A stretch of 40,596 nucleotides of DNA from CAJXZP01 sp964195485 (GTDB lineage: Bacteria > Bacteroidota > Bacteroidia > Flavobacteriales_G > Salibacteraceae), in the NCBI GenBank assembly GCA_964195485.1, contig CAXMPG010000024.1, positions 1 to 40,596 on the forward strand. Reading direction: 5' to 3'. This document shows, piece after piece, positions 8,332 through 16,095 of the stretch. The notes beneath the pieces are model-generated. The model made no database searches and was not told the origin of the DNA. It saw nothing but the letters and a program-made list of their open reading frames with translations. The position numbers were made by a program, and so were the translations under genes. Numbering within the stretch: position 1 is the stretch's first letter; every line of letters begins with the position of its first letter.

Positions 8332-11300
8332 ATGAGGAACAAAAACTATTTTTTGTTATTTATCGGGATGCTATTCGCCTCGGTAACATTTGCTCAGGTC
8401 ACAGTTAAAGGGACTGTAACTGACAAAGAAGATAACTCTCCGCTTCCGGGCGTGACAGTTGTCATTCAAAACACAACTAAAGGTACTGTAACCGACATTA
8501 ACGGTAAGTACGAATTACAAATTGACTCTTTAGGTCAAACTTTAGAATTTAAATTTGTAGGAATGCAAACCATGTCAATGGTTGCCACAAGTTCTACGGT
8601 TAATGCAGGAATGAGTGCAGGAGTAGAACTAGACGCAATGGTTGTAACCGCTTTAGGTATTTCAAGAGAGAAAAAAGCTCTTGGGTACGCTACACAGCAA
8701 GTATCTGGTGATGAAGTGAATAACGTTAAATATGACAACGTTGTAAATTCATTATCTGGCCGTGTTGCAGGTGCACAAGTGAAGCAAAGTGGAAACTTTG
8801 GTGGGTCCACTAACATTGTGTTACGTGGTACTACTTCATTACTTGGTGACAATCAAGCTTTATTTGTTGTAGATGGTGTACCAATTAATAATAGCTCTTC
8901 AACTACTGATTATCAAAAAAGTGGTGGTAAAGGTTATGATTATGGTAATGCTGTATCGGATATCAACCCAGAGGATATCGAGTCTGTAAACATACTTAAA
9001 GGAGCTGCGGCAACTGCACTATATGGTGAAAGAGCTGCAAATGGTGTAATCATTATTACAACCAAAACAGCTGCTAAAGGTAAAAAAGGTGTAGGTGTAT
9101 CGTTTAACTCTAATTACACGTTTGGACAAGTTGATAAAACTACATTCCCAAAATACCAAACCAATTATGGTGCAGGATATGGTCCTTATTATTCAGGTGG
9201 TGACAAGCCAGGGCTTGAAGAATATGATTTCAATGGTGACGGTATTGATGATTACGTTGTTCCGTTTACAGAGGATGCCTCAATGGGGCAAAGGTTTGAT
9301 GAAAACTTATTGGTTTACCAATGGGATGCAATCGACCCAGCTTCTCCAAACTATATGAAACCAACTCCTTGGAAGTCTGCTGGAGATGATGGAGCTATTT
9401 CATTTTTTGAAACACCTACATCTTTTACAAATAGTTTAAGTATAGGTGGTGCAAGCGACAATGCATCAATTAGAGTATCTTACAGAAACTTAACTCAAAA
9501 TGGGTTAATGCCAAATTCAAAATTAGTAAGAAACAATATTGGTGTAAACACTTCGTATAAACCAACTGACAAATTGACTATTACATTAGGAGCTAACTAT
9601 ATTTCTACAAATACAACAGGTAGAAATTCAACTGGTTATTCTGATAATATTATGTCTCAATACCGTCAGTGGTGGCAAACTAATGTTAATCTGCAAGATC
9701 AAAAGAGTATTTATGAGTCTACTGGAAGAAATATTTCTTGGAATCCAGGAGGTAGTATGGGACCTGATGGTCAAACTCAGGCTCCAATTTATTGGGACAA
9801 CCCTTATTGGTCAAGATATGAAAACTATCAAAATGATACTAGAAATAGAATGTTTGGTAATTTATCAATGAACTATAAAATCACTGATAAATTAAGCGCA
9901 ATGCTTAGGTTTACTGTAGACAATTATTCTGAATTAATTGAAGAGAGAAGAGCAGTTGGCTCAACTTCTACCACCTTTGGTGGGTTAAATAACCAACCAT
10001 CTGGATACTCTCGTATCAACAAATCATTTAATGAGAATAATGTTGATTTCATTTTAACATACAACACTGATTTAACAACTGACCTTAACTTAAACGTTAT
10101 GGGTGGTTCTGGGATTAGAAGATCACAAACTGATTACGTAAGAGGTTCTACCAATGGTGGACTTAACGTTCCTGGTGTATTCGCTTTAAGTAATGCATCT
10201 TCCGTTATTACCACTGAAAGAGCTTCTGAATTAGGTGTAAATAGTATTTATGGTGGATTCACTTTAGGATACAAAAGATTTTTATTCTTAGATGTAACAG
10301 GTCGTAATGATGTTTCTTCAACATTAGCAGAAGGAAACCGTAGTTATTTCTATCCTGCAGTTTCAGGAAGTTTTGTATTTACTGAGCTGTTAGATATTGA
10401 AAATGTTTCTTTTGGTAAATTCAGATTAAACTATGCACAAGTAGGAAAAGCTGCACCAGTGCAATCTTTAAATAACGTGTATGATATTTTACCAGCATTC
10501 ACAAGTCCAATGAATTCTTCTACAAGTACTCAAAACAATGCGCTTTTAAGACCTGAAATTACAACTTCAGTTGAAGCAGGTTTAGAAATGTATTTTTGGA
10601 ACAAACGTTTAGGATTTGATGCGGCACTTTACAGTGCTAATTCCGTTGATCAAATATTTGCTGTACCAGTTTCATATGCCACCGGATATACTGCTAAATA
10701 CATGAATGCTGGAGAAATCCAAAACAGAGGTATTGAGCTTACTATCTTTGGAAGAATTCTTGATAAAAAAGACTTCAAATGGGATGCGACTCTTAACTGG
10801 GCAAAAAACACAAATACTGTTGTTAGTTTAACTGATGGAATTGAAAACCTTCAATTAGCTTCTTTTCAAGGTGGTGTTTCTGTTAATGCTAAAGTTGGTG
10901 AAACGTATGGTGCTATTACTGGTACTGATTATGTTTATACAAACGGTGAAAAAACAATAGGAACTGATGGTTACTATATGAGATCAGCTACAAATGATAA
11001 CGTTTTAGGTAATATCACTCCAGATTGGACAGGTGGTATAACTAATACATTTACATACAAAAGCTGGAGTGCAAGTTTTTTAATTGACTGGCAAAAAGGT
11101 GGAGATGTATTCTCTCTGGATCAATGGTACGGAATGGGTACTGGATTATATGCTGAAACTGATTACACAAATGATTTAGGAAACCCGGTTAGAAACCCTG
11201 TTTCTGAAGGTGGTGGTGTAATTTTAGAAGGTGTTAAAGAAGATGGTTCTTCAAACGACATTAGAGTTGAAGGTGGAAACTATAAAGTAAACGGGTGGTC

Positions 11301-11574
11301 TCGTAACCCTAACGCTGGATTCATTTATGATGCGTCTTACGTTAAGTTAAGAGAAGTTGCTATACATTACAGAATTCCTGCCTCTGCTTTAAGTAAACTT
11401 TTCATTGAAAATGCTACTTTAAGTTTTGTTGGATCTAACTTATGGATTATCCATAAAAATTTACCTCATGCTGATCCAGAGGCTGGATTATCTTCAGGTA
11501 ATGTTCAAGGGTTCCAATCTGGTGTATTACCAACTACCAGAACGTTTGGTTTCAACTTAAAATTAAACTTCTAG
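8332..11574 (+). CDS. SusC/RagA family TonB-dependent outer-membrane transporter
   Basis: A 1080-residue beta-barrel transporter that works with the SusD partner encoded 10 bp downstream. The order is a signal peptide cut near residue 21 (SVTFA/Q), a carboxypeptidase-regulatory-like domain (residues 22 to about 100, with VKGTVTDKEDNSPLPGVTVV), then the SusC signature MVVTALGISREKKALGYATQ. Next comes the plug, with NSLSGRVAGAQV and LRGTTSLLGDNQALFVVDGV and the typical DINPEDIESVNILKGAAATA. The barrel follows and ends with the outer-membrane signal NLKLNF. Substrate is unknown: no glycosidase, sulfatase, peptidase, anti-sigma factor or hybrid sensor lies nearby. It is full length and intact. 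Confidence 0.96.
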   Translation: MRNKNYFLLFIGMLFASVTFAQVTVKGTVTDKEDNSPLPGVTVVIQNTTKGTVTDINGKYELQIDSLGQTLEFKFVGMQTMSMVATSSTVNAGMSAGVELDAMVVTALGISREKKALGYATQQVSGDEVNNVKYDNVVNSLSGRVAGAQVKQSGNFGGSTNIVLRGTTSLLGDNQALFVVDGVPINNSSSTTDYQKSGGKGYDYGNAVSDINPEDIESVNILKGAAATALYGERAANGVIIITTKTAAKGKKGVGVSFNSNYTFGQVDKTTFPKYQTNYGAGYGPYYSGGDKPGLEEYDFNGDGIDDYVVPFTEDASMGQRFDENLLVYQWDAIDPASPNYMKPTPWKSAGDDGAISFFETPTSFTNSLSIGGASDNASIRVSYRNLTQNGLMPNSKLVRNNIGVNTSYKPTDKLTITLGANYISTNTTGRNSTGYSDNIMSQYRQWWQTNVNLQDQKSIYESTGRNISWNPGGSMGPDGQTQAPIYWDNPYWSRYENYQNDTRNRMFGNLSMNYKITDKLSAMLRFTVDNYSELIEERRAVGSTSTTFGGLNNQPSGYSRINKSFNENNVDFILTYNTDLTTDLNLNVMGGSGIRRSQTDYVRGSTNGGLNVPGVFALSNASSVITTERASELGVNSIYGGFTLGYKRFLFLDVTGRNDVSSTLAEGNRSYFYPAVSGSFVFTELLDIENVSFGKFRLNYAQVGKAAPVQSLNNVYDILPAFTSPMNSSTSTQNNALLRPEITTSVEAGLEMYFWNKRLGFDAALYSANSVDQIFAVPVSYATGYTAKYMNAGEIQNRGIELTIFGRILDKKDFKWDATLNWAKNTNTVVSLTDGIENLQLASFQGGVSVNAKVGETYGAITGTDYVYTNGEKTIGTDGYYMRSATNDNVLGNITPDWTGGITNTFTYKSWSASFLIDWQKGGDVFSLDQWYGMGTGLYAETDYTNDLGNPVRNPVSEGGGVILEGVKEDGSSNDIRVEGGNYKVNGWSRNPNAGFIYDASYVKLREVAIHYRIPASALSKLFIENATLSFVGSNLWIIHKNLPHADPEAGLSSGNVQGFQSGVLPTTRTFGFNLKLNF

Positions 11575-11584
11575 AAAAAAAAAT

Positions 11585-13024
11585 ATGAAACATAAATTAT
11601 TATATGGATTGGCTTTAGTTACTCTTTTTTCTTCTTGCGCAAAAGACTTTGACGAGATGAATACTGATACAAAGAGGCCAACAGAGGTGCCAGCGCAAAC
11701 TTTATTTGCTCAAGCTGCACACAGTTTAAACAGACAAGTAGCTACGTTAAATGTGAATCGTAACAACACAAAGTTGTGGTCGCAGTATTTAACGCAAACT
11801 ACCTATTTAGATGAAAGTAATTATGATCTTACAGCTCGTAACGTTCCAGAACAGGAGTGGAGAGAAATATATAGAGACGTATTACAAGATTTATCTGCTG
11901 CAACTTCAGCAACAAATAAAGAATCTTATAACTTAGCAACTGATAATGCGGCTAAAGCAAATAGGTTAGCAATTATTGAAATACTTAATGTGTATTCTTA
12001 TGAGCGTTTAACCAATATTTTTGGTGACGTACCTTATTCTGAAGCATTAGGAGAATCAAATCTTCCTAAATTTGACGATGCGGAGACTATTTATTTAGAT
12101 CTTATTGTACGTTTAGATGCTGCGATTGGAAACCTTGATGCTTCTGCTGGAAGTTTTTCAGGTGGATATGACAATTTATTTGAAGGCGATGTTGCGATGT
12201 GGAAACAATTCGCGTATGGCTTAAAAATGAAAATGGGAATTACAATGGGTGATGCAAATCCATCTGCATCTTCAGCTGCAATTCTTGATGCTTGGGATAA
12301 TGTTTTTGCTTCTTCTTCTGATGGCGCGTATTTTGGATTCCTTTCAGGCTCACCAAACACAAACCCTATCTATGAAGATTTAGTTCTTTCCGGACGTGCT
12401 GATTTTGTTGCTGCAAATACTATCATTGATATGATGAACTCTTTGAGTGATCCTAGAATTGGTATGTATTTCACAATGGCACCAGACACAACTGCATATA
12501 TTGGTGGTGTTTACGGAGCTACAAATGATTATGGTAGCTACAGTCACGCTGGTGCTGACCTAAATACTGCTGAATTAGCAAACACTTTAATGGATTATTC
12601 AGAAATGGAGTTCTACAAAGCAGAAGCTATTGAAAGAGGTATTGCTGGTTCTGGTACTGCTGAAGAGCATTATAACAACGCTATTACTTCTTCCATTGAA
12701 CATTGGGGAGGTTCTGCTTCTGATGCTTCTACTTATTTAGCAACTACTGATGTAGCTTATTCTACTGCTGCTGGTGATTGGAAACAAAAAATCGGTACGC
12801 AAGCATGGTTAGCATATTTTAACAGAGGTGTAGTGGGATGGACTACTTTTAGAAGATTAGACCAACCAACATTAAACCAAGCTGCTGGAACTCCTTCGGC
12901 AACTCCTGTTAGATATACATACCCAGTAAACGAGCAAACGTTGAATGGATCTAACTACAGTGCTGCAGCTTCTGCAATTGGTGGAGATACTAAAGACAAC
13001 AAGCTTTGGTGGGATAAACAATAA
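11585..13024 (+). CDS. SusD/RagB family substrate-binding outer-membrane lipoprotein
   Basis: The surface-exposed partner of the upstream SusC. The 479-residue protein has a lipoprotein signal with Cys18 in LFSSC, followed by AKDFDEMNTDTKRPTEVPA, typical of the SusD-like group often annotated as PF12771. Helical TPR-like content follows, with ANRLAIIEILNVYSYERLTN and FGDVPYSEAL near residues 118-155, and the usual C-terminal YPVNEQTLN and KLWWDKQ ending. It lies 10 bp downstream of susC and is followed by a strong terminator, so the pair forms a two-gene operon. The domain does not identify the ligand; this SusD group is also found in loci without carbohydrate enzymes. Confidence 0.94.
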   Translation: MKHKLLYGLALVTLFSSCAKDFDEMNTDTKRPTEVPAQTLFAQAAHSLNRQVATLNVNRNNTKLWSQYLTQTTYLDESNYDLTARNVPEQEWREIYRDVLQDLSAATSATNKESYNLATDNAAKANRLAIIEILNVYSYERLTNIFGDVPYSEALGESNLPKFDDAETIYLDLIVRLDAAIGNLDASAGSFSGGYDNLFEGDVAMWKQFAYGLKMKMGITMGDANPSASSAAILDAWDNVFASSSDGAYFGFLSGSPNTNPIYEDLVLSGRADFVAANTIIDMMNSLSDPRIGMYFTMAPDTTAYIGGVYGATNDYGSYSHAGADLNTAELANTLMDYSEMEFYKAEAIERGIAGSGTAEEHYNNAITSSIEHWGGSASDASTYLATTDVAYSTAAGDWKQKIGTQAWLAYFNRGVVGWTTFRRLDQPTLNQAAGTPSATPVRYTYPVNEQTLNGSNYSAAASAIGGDTKDNKLWWDKQ

Positions 13025-13051
13025 CTTGGAATTTTTCCAATTAATAAAATT

Positions 13052-13087
13052 AAAGCCGAAGAGATTTAATCTCTTCGGCTTTTTTTA
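13052..13087 (+). terminator. Intrinsic terminator after susCD
   Basis: An almost perfect inverted repeat, AAAGCCGAAGAGATT against AATCTCTTCGGCTTT, followed by a T-run. It starts 28 bp after the SusD stop codon. Confidence 0.93.
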
Positions 13088-13170
13088 TTTTTAACAATAC
13101 TAATTCTCTAAAAGTGACATTTGCAAAAAACACTGTTCACATTCATCAATAAATGAAAATATTGAACATA

Positions 13171-13200
13171 AAAAAAGCCGCTCATTTCTGAACAGCTTTT
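13171..13200 (-). terminator. Duplicated copy of the tRNA-Leu terminator
   Basis: On the reverse strand AAAAGCTG and CGGCTTTT pair across a 12-base loop and are followed by a T-run. Compared with the copy next to the tRNA (13560-13589) it has one stem change, which makes a G-U wobble in the leftward RNA and so keeps the fold, and one loop change. It would terminate transcripts of the GIY-YIG gene. Confidence 0.75.
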
Positions 13201-13214
13201 GTACCCCGGGGGGG
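13171..13214. repeat. Direct repeat, left copy (tRNA-Leu 3' end plus terminator)
   Basis: The 44 bp at 13171-13214 match 13560-13603 with two mismatches (13179 and 13182). The two copies flank the GIY-YIG gene exactly as duplicated target sites flank an element inserted at a tRNA 3' end. Confidence 0.9.
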
Positions 13215-13248
13215 GTCCTCGATAGCTATCGGGACGAACCCCACTATT
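13201..13248 (-). pseudogene. Partial duplicate of the tRNA-Leu 3' end, with a palindrome in the T-loop
   Basis: Reading leftward, this stretch repeats the last part of tRNA-Leu: AGTGGGGTTCG (the 5' T-stem and start of the T-loop), and after an interruption CCCCCCCCGGGGTA (3' T-stem and acceptor). The interruption replaces three T-loop bases with about 20 bases built around the palindrome TCCTCGATAGCTATCGGGA (plus strand, 13216-13234). No 5' half of a tRNA is present, so it cannot encode a working tRNA. With the terminator copy beside it, this region aligns with 13560-13618 at an offset of 389 bp. Confidence 0.85.
13216..13234. repeat. Palindromic element in the duplicated tRNA end
   Basis: TCCTCGATAGCTATCGGGA contains the perfect 12-bp palindrome CGATAGCTATCG, extended by TCC/GGA arms with one unpaired base. 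It interrupts the T-loop of the tRNA remnant and would form a hairpin in RNA or single-stranded DNA. Confidence 0.8.
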
Positions 13249-13253
13249 CCTTG

Positions 13254-13541
13254 TTATCCAGAATACTTTAATTTCAGTTTAGCCATAATCTCAGGGTATA
13301 ATTTAAGGTTTTCTATATACCTTCTACTTCTCATTTGCTTTATGTGATTCTCAATCTTTCGGGATTGCGAGTATCCAAGCCCACCCATTTCGTAATATAG
13401 CACCCAGTCTGAATGGTTAGAAGTATAACTTGAGTTGAATTCTCCTGACCTATGTTGACCTAAGCGTACCTCCAAATCCAAACAACTTCCAGTATAAAAG
13501 CGTTTAGCCAATTTAGAGTAAAGAATATAAACAGTAGCCAT
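13254..13541 (-). CDS. Small stand-alone GIY-YIG endonuclease
   Basis: A 95-residue single-domain GIY-YIG (URI-type) nuclease. The first motif is VYILYS (residues 4-9), the second is YTG at 16-18 in FYTGSCLDLEVRLGQH, Arg26 is the expected catalytic arginine, and Glu64 in RKIENHIKQM is the expected metal ligand. There is no DNA-binding or UvrC module, so this resembles homing-type nucleases more than repair enzymes. It lies leftward, 19-50 bp downstream of the tRNA-Leu terminator, with no TAnnTTTG promoter in between, so it probably depends on read-through from the tRNA. Both sides carry copies of the tRNA 3' end and terminator (offset 389 bp), which suggests mobility. Target site and activity are inferred only. 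Confidence 0.9.
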   Translation of the reverse strand: MATVYILYSKLAKRFYTGSCLDLEVRLGQHRSGEFNSSYTSNHSDWVLYYEMGGLGYSQSRKIENHIKQMRSRRYIENLKLYPEIMAKLKLKYSG

Positions 13542-13559
13542 TTAATATTTGCTTAATGT

Positions 13560-13589
13560 AAAAAAGCTGCCCATTTCTGAACAGCTTTT
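13560..13589 (-). terminator. Terminator of tRNA-Leu
   Basis: On the reverse strand AAAAGCTG and CAGCTTTT pair around a 12-base loop, followed by TTTT. It starts directly after the tRNA discriminator base region. Confidence 0.85.
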
Positions 13590-13603
13590 GTACCCCGGGG
13601 GGG
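13560..13603. repeat. Direct repeat, right copy (within tRNA-Leu 3' end and terminator)
   Basis: Partner of 13171-13214, with two mismatches in 44 bp. This copy is part of the intact tRNA-Leu gene and its terminator, so the element is arranged to leave the tRNA functional. Confidence 0.9.
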
Positions 13604-13673
13604 AATCGAACCCCCACTCCCGGAAGGAACTGGATTTTGAATCCAGCGCGTCTACCAGTTCCGCCACCGGGGC
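13591..13673 (-). tRNA. tRNA-Leu (anticodon CAA)
   Basis: The reverse strand folds into a class II tRNA. The acceptor stem GCCCCGG pairs with CCGGGGT (one G-U pair) with discriminator A at 13591. The D-arm region is TGGCGGAACTGGTAGACGCG, the anticodon arm is CTGGA-TTCAAAA-TCCAG with anticodon CAA (codon UUG), the long variable arm is TTCCTTCCGGGAG, and the T-arm is GGGGG-TTCGATT-CCCCC. The CCA end is not encoded. Its 3' part and terminator are duplicated at 13171-13248 on the far side of the GIY-YIG gene. Confidence 0.96.
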
Positions 13674-13863
13674 ATCAGTAGAAAGATGCCATTATTGTGA
13701 TAATAAATTAACATCTTAGACCTAAAAATATTCCGTTATTAGGACTGCGCGAAAGTAATGAATTTTTAAATTGAATCGCACAAAAATTGAAAATCTTCGT
13801 ATTATCCACTAAAATCAGCTAATTAAAGGCCTATTAATATAAATAACATGAACACGTAATTAT

Positions 13864-13895
13864 TTGGATAAGTGTACATTATTTAATTAAATTTG
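13864..13895 (+). promoter_or_regulatory. Candidate promoter for prs
   Basis: TTG (13864-13866) and TAAATTTG (13888-13895) are separated by 21 bp. The -7 box contains the in-frame TTG at 13893, which is therefore not a usable start. The GTG at 13920 lies about 25 bp downstream. Confidence 0.6.
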
Positions 13896-13919
13896 CAGCC
13901 TTTTTCAAGCAGGACTAAC

Positions 13920-14855
13920 GTGGATAATAGAGTAAAATTTTTTACAGGCAGCGCAGACGTAAATTTAGCAACAAAGATTGCTGAGGCATACGGTACTGAA
14001 CTTGGTGATGTTTCCATCCCTAAGTTTAGCGATGGTGAATACACCACTTATTTCAATGAGACTGTACGTGGTCAGGATGTGTTCATCCTACAATCCACCA
14101 ACCCTCCCGTTGATAATTTAATGGAAATGCTTTTAATGATTGATGCTGCAAAACGCGCTTCTGCTCGTCAAATCATTGCTGTAATTCCATATTTTGGTTT
14201 TGCAAGACAGGATAGAAAAGATAAGCCACGTGTGGCAATTGGTTCTAAATTAGTTGCAAACTTATTGAGCGCAGCTGGTGTTACTAGAGTGATCACAATG
14301 GATTTACATGCTGATCAAATTCAAGGTTTCTTTGAAATTCCTGTAGACCATTTATATGCTTCCAGTATATTCTTACCATTTATTAAGGAGAATTATGATT
14401 TAAATAACTTAATCATTGCAGCTCCAGATACAGGAGGTACTAAAAGAGCAAATGCTTATTCTAAGTTTTTAGGTTTAGAAATGGCTATTTGTTACAAGCA
14501 AAGAAGTGTTGCCAACAAAATCGATAACATGATGGTTATTGGTGATGTAAAGGGCAAAAATGTTTTAATCATTGATGATATTATTGATACTGCTGGAACT
14601 ATTTGTAAAGCGGCAGAATTAATGATTGAGCAAGGAGCAACAAGCGTAAGCGCAATGTGTACTCATCCAGTACTATCAGGGCCAGCATTTGAAAGAATTG
14701 AGAACTCTGTTATAAAAGAATTAATCGTTACCGATACAATTCGTTTAAAACAAAATTCAGATAAAATAAAAGTTTTAACAGTAGCTAATTTATTTGCTGG
14801 TGTAATTCGTAGTTTAGAAAACCACGAATCAATCAGTGATAATTTTATAGTATAG
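13920..14855 (+). CDS. prs: Ribose-phosphate pyrophosphokinase (PRPP synthetase)
   Basis: Makes PRPP from ribose-5-phosphate and ATP for nucleotide, histidine and NAD synthesis. Recognised by FSDGEYTTYFNETVRGQDVF, the flexible-loop region IPYFGFARQDRKDKPR, the metal-binding TMDLHADQIQGFFEIPVDHL, and the PRPP-binding VLIIDDIIDTAGTICKAAEL. From the GTG at 13920 the protein has 311 residues, usual for the family. That GTG follows AGGA at 13911-13914 (5-bp spacing) and lies downstream of a promoter whose -7 box overlaps the alternative TTG at 13893, so the shorter form is preferred. rplY follows 15 bp downstream. Confidence 0.95.
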   Translation: MDNRVKFFTGSADVNLATKIAEAYGTELGDVSIPKFSDGEYTTYFNETVRGQDVFILQSTNPPVDNLMEMLLMIDAAKRASARQIIAVIPYFGFARQDRKDKPRVAIGSKLVANLLSAAGVTRVITMDLHADQIQGFFEIPVDHLYASSIFLPFIKENYDLNNLIIAAPDTGGTKRANAYSKFLGLEMAICYKQRSVANKIDNMMVIGDVKGKNVLIIDDIIDTAGTICKAAELMIEQGATSVSAMCTHPVLSGPAFERIENSVIKELIVTDTIRLKQNSDKIKVLTVANLFAGVIRSLENHESISDNFIV

Positions 14856-14870
14856 AAATAAACAAGTAGA

Positions 14871-15473
14871 ATGAAAACAATATCTATTACAGGTTCAGTT
14901 AGAGAGAACTTAGGTAAATCAGGAGCAAAAGAAGCTAGATTAAACGATTTAGTTCCATGTGTAATGTACGGTGCAGGTAACCAAATACACTTTACAATGG
15001 ACCAAAAATCATTTGATAAAATCATTTATACTTCGGATGTATATAATGTGATTATCGCAATTGACGGTAAAGAGTATAGCACTTTTTTGAAAGCGTCTCA
15101 ATTTCATCCTGTAACTGACAAACCGGTACATGCTGACTTCTTAATCTTAGAAGATGGTAAACCAGTAACCGTTGCATTACCAGTTTCTTTAGAAGGTTCT
15201 TCTATTGGTGTGAAAAATGGAGGTAAACTTCAAACACCAATGAGAAAAGTTAAAGTTAAAGGTTTACTTGCAAGCATTCCAGAAAATGTTGTAGTAAACG
15301 TTGACAACTTGAAAATTGGTGAGTCAGTTAAAGTAGGAACAATGAATGTTGATGGGATTGAGTTTTTAGACCCAATTTCAAATGTTGTTGTTGCTGTTAA
15401 AACTGCTCGTGGGGCAGTTGAAGAAGAAGAAGGCGAAGAAGCTGCTGCTGAAGAAGTTCCTACTGAAGCATAA
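14871..15473 (+). CDS. rplY: 50S ribosomal protein L25/general stress protein Ctc
   Basis: Binds 5S rRNA in the large ribosomal subunit. The 200-residue protein is the long (Ctc/TL5) form. The N-terminal L25 domain covers about residues 5-90 (SGAKEARLNDLVPCVMYGAG, then FLKASQFHPVTDKPVHADFL), followed by a beta-barrel domain and an acidic, alanine-rich tail near residues 183-200 (EEEEGEEAAAEEVP). It lies between prs and pth in the same direction, an order shared by many bacteria, and is probably co-transcribed with both. Confidence 0.95.
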   Translation: MKTISITGSVRENLGKSGAKEARLNDLVPCVMYGAGNQIHFTMDQKSFDKIIYTSDVYNVIIAIDGKEYSTFLKASQFHPVTDKPVHADFLILEDGKPVTVALPVSLEGSSIGVKNGGKLQTPMRKVKVKGLLASIPENVVVNVDNLKIGESVKVGTMNVDGIEFLDPISNVVVAVKTARGAVEEEEGEEAAAEEVPTEA

Positions 15474-15516
15474 ATTAGTGCTTTTCTAGGCAACTAGGAA
15501 GTTTAAATTTATTCGT

Positions 15517-16080
15517 ATGAAATATCTTGTTTTTGGGTTAGGGAACATTGGTTCTGAATATTCAGAAACCAGACATAATATTGGATTTAAAATACTCGAT
15601 GAGCTAGCTAGTTCATCGGGTATTTTTTTTGAATCAGATAAACTAGCCTCTAAAGCGGTCTTGAAATTTAAAGGACGGCAAATTATTATGTTGAAACCTT
15701 CAACATACATGAACCTTAGTGGTAAAGCAGTTAATTACTGGATGCAGAAAGAAAATATTCCTCTAGAACGTGTATTAATTCTAACGGATGATATTGCGCT
15801 CCCTTTCGGTAAATTACGTTTACGCGGTAAAGGAAGTGATGGAGGCCATAATGGATTAAAGAATATTAACTTAATTCTAGGTCAAAATAATTACGCGCGT
15901 CTTCGATTTGGCGTAGGAAGTGAATTCAACCCTGGTTCGCAAGTAAATTACGTTTTAGGAGAATGGAGTGCGGATGAAAAGAAAGCCCTCGCAGAGAGAC
16001 TTAAAATGTGCGCTGACCTAATAAAAACCTTTTCAGTATTAGGCCTTGGTCAAACCATGAGCGAGTTTAATAATAAATAG
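15517..16080 (+). CDS. pth: Peptidyl-tRNA hydrolase
   Basis: Releases tRNA from dropped-off peptidyl-tRNAs. The 187-residue protein has the family's N-terminal FGLGNIGSEYSETRHNIGF with the catalytic His, then MLKPSTYMNLSGKAV with the conserved Asn, ILTDDIALPFGKLRLRGKGS with the catalytic Asp, and GGHNGLKNI. It starts 43 bp after rplY. It converges on the coiled-coil protein gene with 15 bp between stop codons; only a short AT-rich hairpin (16075-16092) lies there. Confidence 0.96.
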   Translation: MKYLVFGLGNIGSEYSETRHNIGFKILDELASSSGIFFESDKLASKAVLKFKGRQIIMLKPSTYMNLSGKAVNYWMQKENIPLERVLILTDDIALPFGKLRLRGKGSDGGHNGLKNINLILGQNNYARLRFGVGSEFNPGSQVNYVLGEWSADEKKALAERLKMCADLIKTFSVLGLGQTMSEFNNK

Positions 16081-16095
16081 TCATTACTATTTAAA

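Noticed and set aside
13201..13248. A second functional tRNA gene
   Set aside because: Only the T-arm and acceptor 3' half are present and the T-loop is interrupted by a palindrome; no D-arm or anticodon arm exists.
13171..13673. Integrase-type genomic island at tRNA-Leu
   Set aside because: The repeat geometry is like att sites, but the interval holds only a GIY-YIG gene; no tyrosine or serine recombinase is present, so a classical island is not supported.
16075..16092. Terminator between convergent pth and the coiled-coil gene
   Set aside because: AAATAGT-CATT-ACTATTT pairs, but the stem is AT-rich and there is no adequate T-run.
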